Below, in pieces: positions 41,687 to 50,608 of a stretch of 64,000 nucleotides of DNA; within the stretch, counting starts at the first letter, position 1, and each line of letters begins with the position of its first letter. The stretch is from Paenibacillus sp. FSL R5-0341 (lineage in GTDB: Bacteria; Bacillota; Bacilli; Paenibacillales; Paenibacillaceae), in the NCBI RefSeq assembly GCF_037975235.1, contig NZ_CP150241.1, positions 1,736,001 to 1,800,000 on the forward strand, in the 5' to 3' direction. The position numbers and the translations under genes were made by a program. The notes beneath the pieces were generated by a model. That model did not search any database and was not told where the DNA came from. It was given only the letters and a program-made list of their open reading frames with translations.

Positions 41687-42406
41687 GTGGAAAAGACGAT
41701 TAAAAGTGTACAGGATCTGTATGATATGCTCGATGCCGACTTCAGATCTGCCAAGCAGTTTTGGGAGCCTTTCTATGAGGATCGGAACAGACCAATACCC
41801 TTTTTCCCAAACAAACCGGATGAAAATCTGGTAGCGCATGTGAACGCAGGTGTGCTGAGTGGTGGCAAGGCCCTGGAACTGGGTTGTGGCCCGGGTAGAA
41901 ATGCATTGTATTTAACTCGCCAAGGGTATCAGGTAGATGCTTATGATCTTTCGGAGACAGCTATTGCCTGGGCTAAAGAAAGGGCGGCAGAAGAGCAACT
42001 GGATGTGCATTTTGAATGCCAATCTGTGTTCGAATTGGCACCAGAGCAAGAATATGATCTTGTCTACGACTCGGGTTGTCTGCATCATCTGTTACCACAT
42101 CAGCGCATTCCTTACATAGAAATGATCCACAATGCACTCCGTCCAGGAGGATATTTTGGAATGACTTGTTTTGCTCCGGGTTTTGGCGATATTGGTGGGC
42201 CGGAGACCGTTATGAATGATTGGCAGGTGTATCAAGAGAAGTCGATGCGAGGTGGTCTTGCGTTCACGGAGGAGAAGCTTCGCTACATGCTGGAAGATGG
42301 CTTCGAATGTGTCGAGTTCCGTGCGATGAAGGCGATGGAGCAGCATGAACCGTGTTTTGGTGTACCTTTTCTATGGGCCACGTTGTGGAGAAAGAAAAAC
42401 TCGTAA
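41687..42406 (+). CDS. SAM-dependent class I methyltransferase
   Basis: The 239-residue protein (GTG 41687, 9 bases after AAGGAGG) begins MEKTIKSVQDLYDMLDADFR. Motif I is ALELGCGPGRNAL, followed by YDLSETAI and YDLVYDSGCLHHLLPHQR. It resembles small-molecule or thiopurine/tellurite-type methyltransferases (WEPFYEDRNRPIPFF precedes motif I, as in that group). A TATAAT box at 41596 may be its promoter. Substrate unknown. Confidence 0.88.
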   Translation: MEKTIKSVQDLYDMLDADFRSAKQFWEPFYEDRNRPIPFFPNKPDENLVAHVNAGVLSGGKALELGCGPGRNALYLTRQGYQVDAYDLSETAIAWAKERAAEEQLDVHFECQSVFELAPEQEYDLVYDSGCLHHLLPHQRIPYIEMIHNALRPGGYFGMTCFAPGFGDIGGPETVMNDWQVYQEKSMRGGLAFTEEKLRYMLEDGFECVEFRAMKAMEQHEPCFGVPFLWATLWRKKNS

Positions 42407-42453
42407 GAATAGACAATTACATGCAATGAAAATAGAGGAGGCGTGGTTTCGGA

Positions 42454-43218
42454 ATGGGAACAGGAACAGGAAGAAGATACTTTATCATTACAGGCACATC
42501 CAAAGGGATCGGTTTACAACTTGCAGAGTTATTATTGGCTATGGGGGATTACGTTTACGGTATTTCACGCGGGGGTTCGGATCTGTTGGAATCAGGCGAG
42601 GGATGGAGGGGGCGTTACCGCCATGTTCAGTACGATCTTGCCGACCTGACTGGGATTGATGATTTGATTACACATGTATTGAGCCAAATTCCGTCTCAGG
42701 AAGCCGATTTCATTGGACTTATTAATAACGCAGCGATGCTAGAGCCTCTAAGACCTATCGATCAGTGCAGTTCGGCAGAGATAAGTCAAAGTCTCAACAT
42801 CAGCCTCGCAGCGCCAATGATATTAAGTTCATCTTTTATTCAACAAACAAATCACCTGTCCGCCAGACGTAAAATTGTCAATCTCTCATCCGGTTCGGGA
42901 AGTTATCCCGCGCCTTCAATGGCAGTGTACTGTACATCCAAGGCAGGCATGAACATGTTCACCCAATGCGTATCCTTGGAACAAACAGGAAAACAGAACC
43001 CTGTTGAGATTATTGCTTTTGATCCGGGGATGGTCGATACCGAATTACAGGCTGTTGCACGAGGCAAAAGTGCAGAGGAGTTCGCCCTTGCAGGTATGTT
43101 CAATCAAGTATATGAAGCAGGACAATTAAGATCGCCACGAGACGTAGCGATGCAGTTGATCGAGCGGATGGACGAAAACAGTGATGCAAGCCATGTTATA
43201 CACACCATTGAGAGCTAA
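42454..43218 (+). CDS. Short-chain dehydrogenase/reductase, benzil reductase-like
   Basis: The 254-residue protein has the cofactor motif TGTSKGIG (about 13-20), the structural motif NNAAML, and the catalytic YxxxK in VYCTSKAG, with SSGSG supplying Ser. The sequence MVDTELQAVARG and its length match the Bacillus YueD/benzil reductase group, which reduces diketones with NADPH. ATG 42454 follows GAGGAGGCG. It could also reduce other carbonyls. Confidence 0.88.
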   Translation: MGTGTGRRYFIITGTSKGIGLQLAELLLAMGDYVYGISRGGSDLLESGEGWRGRYRHVQYDLADLTGIDDLITHVLSQIPSQEADFIGLINNAAMLEPLRPIDQCSSAEISQSLNISLAAPMILSSSFIQQTNHLSARRKIVNLSSGSGSYPAPSMAVYCTSKAGMNMFTQCVSLEQTGKQNPVEIIAFDPGMVDTELQAVARGKSAEEFALAGMFNQVYEAGQLRSPRDVAMQLIERMDENSDASHVIHTIES

Positions 43219-43267
43219 TGTGATATATGTATTTCGAATCGTTTTCTTTACGAAGTAAGGATACCTT

Positions 43268-43296
43268 TTGATATAAGCCCAACTTCCCTGTACACT
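43268..43296 (+). promoter_or_regulatory. Sigma-A-type promoter of the Bce-like module
   Basis: TTGATA at 43268 and TACACT at 43291 with a 17-base spacer, upstream of the response-regulator gene. Transcription would start near 43303. Confidence 0.6.
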
Positions 43297-43331
43297 GGAA
43301 TCAGCGATTGGAAGAACGATTCGTAACGGTA

Positions 43332-43366
43332 AAGGTGATCCTGCAACAACGGAGTCTGATCACCTT
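43332..43366. promoter_or_regulatory. Inverted repeat in the leader of the response-regulator gene
   Basis: AAGGTGATC at 43332 and GATCACCTT at 43358 are perfect complements separated by 17 bases. No T run follows, so an RNA hairpin or operator in the 5' leader is more likely than a terminator. Confidence 0.55.
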
Positions 43367-43403
43367 ATTCAACCTTAGAAGATCAGAAACGTGGTGAAGT
43401 CTC

Positions 43404-44093
43404 TTGTTTAAAATTATGCTCATTGAAGACGACGAATCATTATTCAATGAAATCAAGGAACGTTTGTCCCAATGGTCGTATGACGTGTATGGTGTGCAGG
43501 ACTTTGGCAAGGTATTGCAGGAGTACAGCGTAATTCAGCCGCAACTGGTCATTATTGATATTCAGTTACCCCAATATGACGGGTTCCATTGGTGCCGGAT
43601 AATTCGTTCGCACTCCAATGTGCCGATTATCTTTTTGTCCTCACGGGATCATCCTGCCGATATGGTCATGTCCATGCATTTGGGTGCAGATGATTTTATC
43701 CAGAAGCCTTTTCATTTCGATGTATTGATTGCCAAGATCCAAGCGACTTTGCGGAGGGTGTACAACTATAATACAGAGCATATAGAACTCCGAACCTGGC
43801 GCGGTGCGGCTATTGAATATGTGAAAAATACGTTGACCTGCGGGGATGAATCCGTCCTGTTAACCAAAAATGAGATGTTCATCCTTAAAGTGCTGGTCGA
43901 GCACAAAAATCAAATTGTTACCCGTGAGGATCTCATCCGGAGCTTGTGGGATCATGAGCATTTCGTGAGTGACAATACGCTCACGGTAAACGTTAACCGG
44001 TTACGGAAGAAACTTGAACCCATTGGACTGGACGGTTACATTGAAACCAAAGTAGGTCAGGGCTACATGGCAACGGAAGAGGCAGAAGCATGA
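43404..44093 (+). CDS. OmpR-family response regulator, BceR-like
   Basis: The 229-residue protein starts at TTG 43404 and has an N-terminal receiver (MLIEDDESLF acidic pair, VIIDIQLP with the phospho-Asp, IFLSSRD, FIQKPF with Lys) and a C-terminal winged helix (LLTKNEMFILKVLVEH, VSDNTLTVNVNRLRKKL). The length and the BceS, BceA and BceB genes following make it a BceR-type regulator that answers to peptide antibiotics acting on lipid II cycle intermediates. Stop overlaps the kinase start by four bases. Confidence 0.9.
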   Translation: MFKIMLIEDDESLFNEIKERLSQWSYDVYGVQDFGKVLQEYSVIQPQLVIIDIQLPQYDGFHWCRIIRSHSNVPIIFLSSRDHPADMVMSMHLGADDFIQKPFHFDVLIAKIQATLRRVYNYNTEHIELRTWRGAAIEYVKNTLTCGDESVLLTKNEMFILKVLVEHKNQIVTREDLIRSLWDHEHFVSDNTLTVNVNRLRKKLEPIGLDGYIETKVGQGYMATEEAEA

Positions 44094-45094
44094 TCGGAAA
44101 GTACATACGAGAAAAGGCTAGCTGGTTATGGCTGTTGGTAAGCATGCAGCTCATTATCTTATTGGTGGCCTACCTGGACTCGTCCATTCCATTTCAATCT
44201 GTGATGTATATCGTAGGATTGAATGTAGTGGTATGTCTTGTTTTTATCTGGGCGAGATACCTGAAAGAAACCCGCTTTTATAAAAAGTTGAACACTTGGG
44301 ATCATACCTATGATCTTGGAGAGCTTGAGATCGCCGAGAGTCCCTATGAACTCATCGTACACGAGGCTGTTACCTCCCAAACGCAGCGGTATCGTAAGGA
44401 GTCATCACATCATTTTATCGCTTTGGAACAGGAGAAGGATGAGATGTTGTCCTGGATTCATGAGGTGAAGACCCCACTGACTGCGTTGCAACTGATGATA
44501 GAGCGCTTGCCAGATGATAAGCTACAGAACCAAATGACATATGAATGGTTACGAATTCATCAGTTGCTGGATCAGCAGCTTCATCAGAAACGTATTCCGT
44601 TCATGCATAATGATCTGTTCATCGAAGAGACCGAACTTGAACCGGTATTGAATAGCGAGATACGAGCACTGAAATCGTGGTGCATTTCCAAAGGCATTGG
44701 CTTTGATGTGTCTTTAATGGTATCGCACGTGCTGACAGACAGCAAATGGTTAGGCTTCATCCTCCGGCAGTTGTTGAGCAATGCGGTGAAGTATAGTGAT
44801 TCATCGGATATTCTCATTGAAAGTCGGGAACAGGATGGACACATCATACTCATGATTCAGGATCACGGGCGGGGGATTGAGGTTCAAGATCTGCCACGTA
44901 TATTTGATAAAGGATTTACGTCTACCCGAGGCAGAATGGATGGGGCGGCTACCGGGATGGGTTTGTATTTGGTTCGTCAGGTGGTCCAGACGCTTCATAT
45001 GAGCATTCATGTAGAATCTTCTCCTGGTGAGGGCACAACCGTCGCACTTACTTTTCCGCGAAAAAACGACATGGTGCATCTTGCAGGCGTGTGA
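44090..45094 (+). CDS. Intramembrane-sensing histidine kinase, BceS-like
   Basis: The 334-residue protein has two close transmembrane helices (about 14-32 and 38-57) with almost no extracellular loop, then a DHp helix with SWIHEVKTPLTAL (phospho-His) and an HATPase domain with LLSNAVKYS, DHGRGI and TGMGLYL. Kinases of this shape do not sense peptides directly but are driven by the BceAB transporter encoded just downstream. Overlaps the response-regulator gene. Confidence 0.9.
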   Translation: MIGKYIREKASWLWLLVSMQLIILLVAYLDSSIPFQSVMYIVGLNVVVCLVFIWARYLKETRFYKKLNTWDHTYDLGELEIAESPYELIVHEAVTSQTQRYRKESSHHFIALEQEKDEMLSWIHEVKTPLTALQLMIERLPDDKLQNQMTYEWLRIHQLLDQQLHQKRIPFMHNDLFIEETELEPVLNSEIRALKSWCISKGIGFDVSLMVSHVLTDSKWLGFILRQLLSNAVKYSDSSDILIESREQDGHIILMIQDHGRGIEVQDLPRIFDKGFTSTRGRMDGAATGMGLYLVRQVVQTLHMSIHVESSPGEGTTVALTFPRKNDMVHLAGV

Positions 45095-45107
45095 CAACAA
45101 TGTCACA
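45090..45107. promoter_or_regulatory. Palindromic BceR-type box before bceA
   Basis: TGTGACAACAATGTCACA is a perfect 7-base inverted repeat around ACAA. It matches the form TNACA-N4-TGTNA described for BceR-type regulators, overlaps the kinase stop codon, and lies about 54 bases before a TATGAT -10-like box at 45159. Confidence 0.7.
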
Positions 45108-45210
45108 TGCTTTTTGGTTTTGTTCGGTGAATCGCACGATAACACTGCACATCCCGCCTATGATATAGACATGAGCATTTTGCAGAAGATCTAAGAGGAG
45201 TGAGTGGGAT

Positions 45211-45966
45211 ATGTGGATACTGGAAGCCAAAAAAATTCATAAAGTCTATGGTAATAAACTGAATAAACAGGAAGTGCTGAAGGGGATCGACCTCGGGGTA
45301 AGCAAGGGAGAGTTTGTTGGTATTATGGGGCCTTCGGGTTCGGGTAAAACAACGCTGCTTAATGTACTTTCCTCCATTGATCGGGTGAGTCAGGGCACGA
45401 TTGGTATTGAGGGCAAGGAATTCACTGGAATGAAGGAGAAACAGCTGGCTGAGTTCCGCAAACATCATCTGGGCTTTATTTTTCAGGAATACAATCTGCT
45501 GGATACCCTTACGGTGAAGGAAAATGTATTATTACCGCTCTCGATTACGAGCATTCCAAAGCAGGAGGCACACCGGAAGTTTGAACAGATTGCCCGTGAA
45601 CTGGGAATCTACGAATTGAAAGACAAGTATCCATCTGAGATTTCAGGGGGGCAGAAGCAGCGGACTTCGGCAGCACGAGCATTTGTCCACGATCCAAGTA
45701 TCATTTTTGCGGATGAGCCGACAGGAGCGTTGGATTCCAAGTCCGCTTCGGATCTGCTCGGCAAGTTAAGTGATATGAACAGCGCACGAAAGGCGACCAT
45801 CATTATGGTTACCCATGATCCGGTTGCCGCAAGTTATTGCAGCAGAGTGATCTTCATTCGAGACGGTCAGATCTACACCCAGCTGAATAAAGGAGACGAG
45901 TCCCGACAATCGTTCTTCAACGATATTATCAAAACCCAAGGCGTATTGGGTGGTGTACAGCAATGA
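45211..45966 (+). CDS. ABC transporter ATP-binding protein, BceA-like
   Basis: The 251-residue protein has Walker [11 protein letters not shown]-loop FIFQEYNLL, signature SGGQKQRTS, Walker [13 protein letters not shown] and H-loop VTHDP, all in MacB/BceA-type positions. It powers the BceB permease encoded four bases into its 3' end. Together they free cell-wall precursors from peptide antibiotics and signal to the kinase. The signature reads QKQRTS where most members have QKQRV, a mild change. Confidence 0.93.
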   Translation: MWILEAKKIHKVYGNKLNKQEVLKGIDLGVSKGEFVGIMGPSGSGKTTLLNVLSSIDRVSQGTIGIEGKEFTGMKEKQLAEFRKHHLGFIFQEYNLLDTLTVKENVLLPLSITSIPKQEAHRKFEQIARELGIYELKDKYPSEISGGQKQRTSAARAFVHDPSIIFADEPTGALDSKSASDLLGKLSDMNSARKATIIMVTHDPVAASYCSRVIFIRDGQIYTQLNKGDESRQSFFNDIIKTQGVLGGVQQ

Positions 45967-47888
45967 GCTTGAATTATATCATCTTCCGCAATCTCAGGAA
46001 AAATCTAAAGAATTATTATCTCTATGTATTTGCGCTTGTGTTCAGTGTGGCCTTATATTTTTCTTTTGTGACGTTACAGTATGATCCTTCCATGGATGAG
46101 GTGGCTGCTTCAACGAAAGGTGCGGCGGCTATAGGCGCATCTTCGGTACTGTTAATCGTCATTGTCGGCATCTTTTTGCTCTATGCCAATACGATCTTTA
46201 TCAAGCGGCGTAGCAAAGAAATTGGATTATTTCAATTGATCGGACTGACGAAAGGCAGAATTTTTGGTATTTTGAGTGCGGAGAACAGTATTCTTTATTT
46301 TGGCTCCATGGCCATTGGTGTGTTAATTGGGTTTCTTGCGTCCAAGCTTGTATTGATGATATTGTTCAAAATTCTCGGTGTGGACGCGATTACGAGATTG
46401 TATTTCTCTCCGATGGCACTGATGCAAACGGTGATTGTCTTTACGATTATGTATTTGCTCATCATGCTGATGAACTACACCTTTATCAAGAGACAGAGCA
46501 TTCTCTCGCTCTTTCGGGTGTCTGCCACTTCGGAGCAGCAGGTGCAGAAGATGTCGTTTGGACAGATGATTATTGGCGTCTTGGGTATTGCCCTGATTGT
46601 GTATGGATACTTCATGTCTGCACGGTTGTTCAGCGGTGAGGCAATGGATATGCAGCAGTTGATGTATACAATGATCCTGATTCTGTTCTCGGTCATACTG
46701 GGGACATACCTGTTCTATAAGGGTTCGGTAAGTTTTATTTTTAATCTGATTCGCAAAAGTAAAAACGGATACCTTACCATTCATGAGGTGTTGTCTTTAT
46801 CTTCAATCATGTTCCGCATGAAATCCAATGCATTGCTGCTCACGATTATTACAACCGTGTCGGCGCTTGCCATTGGCATGCTGTCGCTCAGTTACATTTC
46901 GTATTATTCGGCAGAGGCGCAGGCCAAGGAAAGCTTGCCGGAGGATTTTTCTTTTGCTCAGGTGGATATGAAAAATCGCTTTGTAGCCGAGTTGGATCAC
47001 AAACAGATTCCATATGAAGAGAATCACAGAGAGCCGATTTATATTGAAATTGACGCTCAAGAAGTGATGGATGAGTCCATGGCGGACCAGTACCTGCTCA
47101 GTAGTGTGGTGAGTGACAACATGGTGGATAACATTGTTCTGAAGCCAGGTGAAGTGGTTTTCATGGGATATGGAAATGCCATTCAGCAGTTGATTACCAT
47201 TCAGGAGAAAGGTCCAATCGTCTTGCATGGATTGAAGCGAACGCTAGACCAGCACCTGATCGGAACCACCAAACAGGGAGTCCTTCCCGCGTACTATACT
47301 GGGGGTACACCGGTTGCGGTAGTGCATGAAACGGTATATCAGCAGCTGCGACAGGATCTCGATCCCGAGCTTCAGAAACCCGAGCGGGCTGACTACTATG
47401 GTGTACGTATTAAAAACGAGGGGCAGGCAGAAGATGCATACGCCGTATATAAGGAGCAGCAGTTGGAAGCACCAAGTTTCTCCCAGATTGAGTTCAGAAA
47501 TAACCAACGTAACACGATGGGCCTAATTATGTTCATTGTTGGATTCCTTGGGTTGACGTTCTTGATCACATCGGGATGTATCCTGTACTTTAAACAAATG
47601 AATGAAAGCGAAGAGGAGAAGGGTAATTATACCATTCTTCGTAAACTTGGATTCACGCAAAGCAATCTGTTGAGAGGAATTCAGATCAAGCAGTTGTTTA
47701 ACTTCGGTATTCCGCTTGTGGTGGGATTGAGTCATAGTTACTTTGCCGTGAAGTCAGGTTGGTTCTTCTTTGGTACGGAGCTGGCGACACCTACGGTCAT
47801 TGTTATGATAGTCTATACATTGCTATATTCAATTTTTGGTCTGTTGTCTGTGTGGTACTATAAACGGGTGATTAAGGAAGCTTTGTAG
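45963..47888 (+). CDS. ABC transporter permease, BceB-like
   Basis: The 641-residue protein has about ten transmembrane helices and one large extracellular domain (about residues 315-505) between helices 7 and 8, the BceB layout. FtsX-like blocks lie at [23 protein letters not shown] and the matching C-terminal [18 protein letters not shown]. The extracellular domain sets specificity for peptide antibiotics such as bacitracin, nisin or mersacidin, which cannot be told from here. It is the last gene of the four-gene module. Confidence 0.92.
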   Translation: MSLNYIIFRNLRKNLKNYYLYVFALVFSVALYFSFVTLQYDPSMDEVAASTKGAAAIGASSVLLIVIVGIFLLYANTIFIKRRSKEIGLFQLIGLTKGRIFGILSAENSILYFGSMAIGVLIGFLASKLVLMILFKILGVDAITRLYFSPMALMQTVIVFTIMYLLIMLMNYTFIKRQSILSLFRVSATSEQQVQKMSFGQMIIGVLGIALIVYGYFMSARLFSGEAMDMQQLMYTMILILFSVILGTYLFYKGSVSFIFNLIRKSKNGYLTIHEVLSLSSIMFRMKSNALLLTIITTVSALAIGMLSLSYISYYSAEAQAKESLPEDFSFAQVDMKNRFVAELDHKQIPYEENHREPIYIEIDAQEVMDESMADQYLLSSVVSDNMVDNIVLKPGEVVFMGYGNAIQQLITIQEKGPIVLHGLKRTLDQHLIGTTKQGVLPAYYTGGTPVAVVHETVYQQLRQDLDPELQKPERADYYGVRIKNEGQAEDAYAVYKEQQLEAPSFSQIEFRNNQRNTMGLIMFIVGFLGLTFLITSGCILYFKQMNESEEEKGNYTILRKLGFTQSNLLRGIQIKQLFNFGIPLVVGLSHSYFAVKSGWFFFGTELATPTVIVMIVYTLLYSIFGLLSVWYYKRVIKEAL

Positions 47889-47975
47889 AATTGGGATCAG
47901 GAGTATGCTGATATAGCAAAATAGGTTGAGTAAAGGGCAGCTGTAATGATTATAGACTGCTCTTTTTCTTGCTTT

Positions 47976-48302
47976 CTATCCCTGCTCAGAACCGGTGTTG
48001 TATTTAAGGATTGCTTTTTCAATATCGTCTCTAGTCCAGCCTTCTTCATGAGGAACGATAATATGTTGTGTGAACGTCAGCTCGGAACGCTCTCCATGAG
48101 AAGTGACTTCAACGGTAATCGTATCAACAGTTTCGCTAAATTGTGGCATCTCAAATGTAAGCACCAATCGGCTGGGTGGATCAATCTCCAAGTATTCTCC
48201 AATAGCTCTATAATCTTTCCCCTCACGATGGTCTACGATTTCCCAAGTACCGCCGACTTTGGGTTCATTCTGTACAACTTTATACAGATAAGTATAATGC
48301 AA
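47976..48302 (-). pseudogene. SRPBCC/AHSA1-type gene remnant, truncated at both ends
   Basis: The minus-strand frame encodes the middle of an AHSA1-like protein: NEPKVGGTWEIVDHREGKDY, then EYLEIDPPSRLVLTFEMPQF, and WTRDDIEKAILKYNTGSEQG. Family members are about 150 residues, but here the first 40 or so residues are absent (a TTG at 48302 has no ribosome site) and TAG follows GSEQG just where the last helix should begin. It is a decayed gene, antisense to its neighbours. Confidence 0.7.
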
Positions 48303-48447
48303 TTAGTTACTTTTGTTTAACAGGGTATCTGGAAAATGAATATAACTTCGTAAAAAAAGGATGATTACGGAATTAAGTCGAAATGATTGATAGAGCCCAT
48401 GAATCTGATTCATATATAAGGTGAAACAAGGGGAGTGGAGATATCTA

Positions 48448-48978
48448 ATGAATCTGGCAAATAAAATCACGTTGGCTAGAATCGCGTTGATTCCGTTGTT
48501 TATAATCTGTTTCCTCAATCAGCAAAGTGTGATGATTGCTCTAATTATTTTTGCAGTAGCAGCAGGTACGGATAAACTGGATGGATATGTGGCTAGAAAA
48601 TATAATCAGATCACGAATCTGGGAAAGCTACTTGATCCGCTGGCGGATAAACTGTTGATTGCGGTAGCGCTCATCATGATGGTGCAGGAGAATATGATCA
48701 GTTCATGGATTGCTGTAATCATTATTGGGCGTGAAATTGTCATTACAGCGTTACGAATGGTAGCAACAGAGCAGGGTATTGCTCTTGCAGCCGATCGATA
48801 TGGTAAGATCAAAATGGTGCTTCAGGTGGGAGCGATCGTTGCCATAATGCTCAACAATTATCCGTTTCAGCTACTGACTGATATCCGGGTGGACGTGGCA
48901 TTATTATGGCTTGCAGCAGGTGTTACCCTCTTATCCGGGATGAATTACATTATCGTAAATTATAAACTGCTGAGATAA
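48448..48978 (+). CDS. pgsA: CDP-diacylglycerol-glycerol-3-phosphate phosphatidyltransferase
   Basis: Start at ATG 48448 (MNLANKITLARIALIPLFII) behind GTGGAGATATCTA. The 176-residue membrane protein carries the CDP-alcohol phosphotransferase motif in full: DG-YV-AR, eight residues, G, three, D, three, D (within DGYVARKYNQITNLGKLLD and PLAD). It makes phosphatidylglycerophosphate, the first step to phosphatidylglycerol. Its accessory-type setting, away from recA/cinA, suggests it may be a second copy; that needs the whole genome to decide. Confidence 0.88.
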   Translation: MNLANKITLARIALIPLFIICFLNQQSVMIALIIFAVAAGTDKLDGYVARKYNQITNLGKLLDPLADKLLIAVALIMMVQENMISSWIAVIIIGREIVITALRMVATEQGIALAADRYGKIKMVLQVGAIVAIMLNNYPFQLLTDIRVDVALLWLAAGVTLLSGMNYIIVNYKLLR

Positions 48979-48993
48979 AGGAGTGAATAGGAG

Positions 48994-49419
48994 ATGTTTA
49001 AAGGAAATATAACCCCAAGCACTTCAGAAGATTCGGCATATGTTCGCCAGCAATTAGTCGCATACAATGCGACCCATGTGAGCGAGGAATTAAGAAATCG
49101 GTATGAAGAATTTAATTTTAATATCAAAAATGAGGCTGGCGAAATTGTCGCAGGAGTGCTCAGTACACTTTGCTGGAACTGGCTGGAACTTGATATCCTT
49201 TGGGTGGACTCCGATCAGCGGCATCGGGGATACGGTTCCCAGTTGTTGCTTGAGGTGGAGCGTATTGCGCGCGAGAAATCCTGTGATTTTATTATGTTAA
49301 ATACATTCTCATACCAAGCACCGGAATTCTACAAGAAGCACGGATATCAATTGATTACAACGATCGAGAATGCTCCAACAGGGCATTGCCATTATTATTT
49401 TAAGAAGGACCTCAATTAA
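48994..49419 (+). CDS. GNAT N-acetyltransferase
   Basis: The 141-residue protein has AGEIVAGVLSTLCWNWLELD, then ILWVDSDQRHRGYGSQLLLE (acetyl-CoA loop R-H-R-G-Y-G-S) and FIMLNTFSYQAPEFYKKHGY, a full GNAT of the small-molecule type. ATG 48994 follows AGGAGTGAATAGGAG. It is 15 bases after pgsA and probably cotranscribed. Acceptor unknown. Confidence 0.87.
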   Translation: MFKGNITPSTSEDSAYVRQQLVAYNATHVSEELRNRYEEFNFNIKNEAGEIVAGVLSTLCWNWLELDILWVDSDQRHRGYGSQLLLEVERIAREKSCDFIMLNTFSYQAPEFYKKHGYQLITTIENAPTGHCHYYFKKDLN

Positions 49420-49467
49420 GATAGAATATAGAATACCAAATAAGAGAGAACGTCAGGGGGACATAGT

Positions 49468-49902
49468 ATGGTTACGATCAAAGCCATTGAACTACAGGAT
49501 CTGCCGGGTTTAAGCGAACTGTATGATGAGTTGATAGGAACACCTTCGAACGAGCAGCGGATGAAAAAGATGTTTCATTACATACAGCAGAATGGTCATT
49601 ATCACGTGCTTGGGGCATTTTACAATGGCAAATTGGTCGGGTCCGTTATGGGCATTGAGTGTATGGATCTGGTGGGTCCATGTAAACCGTTCATGGTTGT
49701 GGAGAATGTGATTGTGTCGGATCAGGTGCGCAGACAGGGGATTGGTCAGAAGTTGATGCTCCAGATTGAGCAGATTGCCAGGGATCTCGGTTGTGATTAC
49801 ATGATTCTAGTGTCTGGCGATCAGCGCAAGGAAGCGCATATATTCTATGAGAAACTAGGCTTCAAGGATGAGAAGGTTCAGGGTTACCGGAAGCATTTCT
49901 AA
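49468..49902 (+). CDS. GNAT N-acetyltransferase
   Basis: The 144-residue protein has GKLVGSVMGIECMDLVGPCK, VENVIVSDQVRRQGIGQKLM (acetyl-CoA loop R-R-Q-G-I-G-Q) and YMILVSGDQRKEAHIFYEKL, a complete GNAT. It follows another GNAT by 48 bases, but the two are not close copies. ATG 49468 follows GTCAGGGGGACATAGT. Acceptor unknown. Confidence 0.87.
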   Translation: MVTIKAIELQDLPGLSELYDELIGTPSNEQRMKKMFHYIQQNGHYHVLGAFYNGKLVGSVMGIECMDLVGPCKPFMVVENVIVSDQVRRQGIGQKLMLQIEQIARDLGCDYMILVSGDQRKEAHIFYEKLGFKDEKVQGYRKHF

Positions 49903-50010
49903 TTAAACGATCAGATGAAAAGTTCTTACACAAGTGGAAGGATTACTTAATGAGCATGGCGAATAAGGCATAGTCTTAATAAAAGAGATGAATAAGAGGG
50001 AGGCACTCTC

Positions 50011-50433
50011 GTGTTCAAAAAATGGGCTAATGTTTTCATGATTCTGAGCCTGGTATTCGTCGTCTGTTCCCCCACTTCCCATGCGGCTGCCAAAACGGTC
50101 AAGGTAACCGTGACGCTGGTAAGCGCAGAGCTTGTGGAGAATAACTCTGTCGGCAATGAATGGGCCATCGGAGCAAGTGTGAACGGCAAAGAGTTGGAAG
50201 AGGGCTCGTCGGTTACATTAAACCTGAAATCCACAGGTACATTGAAACTGGAAGCCATCGCCGAAGAACAGGACAAGATTCCTGACTATGGGAGCAAAAG
50301 CACCAACGTCAAACTATCTTCGTTCTCCAAATCAACCAACAAGACACTTTCCGTGGTGGTCACCGAGAACAGAGGAAGATATTCTGGTAACACAGCGACT
50401 TGGGCGTTCAAGTTTAAGATTAGCAAAAAGTGA
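50011..50433 (+). CDS. Secreted hypothetical protein
   Basis: GTG 50011 follows GAGGGAGGCACTC. The 140-residue protein has a signal peptide (FKKWANVFMILSLVFVVCS, cleaved near SHAAA) and a mature part of about 115 residues that is strand-rich and Lys/Ser/Thr-rich (VKVTVTLVSAELVENNSVGN; SGNTATWAFKFKISKK), probably a single beta-sandwich. No enzyme motif. Exported to the wall or medium, function unknown. Followed by a terminator. Confidence 0.7.
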   Translation: MFKKWANVFMILSLVFVVCSPTSHAAAKTVKVTVTLVSAELVENNSVGNEWAIGASVNGKELEEGSSVTLNLKSTGTLKLEAIAEEQDKIPDYGSKSTNVKLSSFSKSTNKTLSVVVTENRGRYSGNTATWAFKFKISKK

Positions 50434-50450
50434 ATAGGAATCAGTGTGAG

Positions 50451-50474
50451 AAAGGGAGCTGAGCTCTCTTTTTT
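50451..50474 (+). terminator. Rho-independent terminator
   Basis: AAAGGGAGC pairs with GCTCTCTTT (one G-T pair) around TGA, followed by a T6 run. Confidence 0.85.
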
Positions 50475-50608
50475 GTTATGTGCAGATAATGGTGAACTGT
50501 AGGAAGACGACGTTTCGAGCAACGCTGATCTTTGTTAAACTAATGAGAATAACGGTATAGAAATATAAGATGAATTTTCAAAATAATACATAGGAGGCTA
50601 ACACAATC

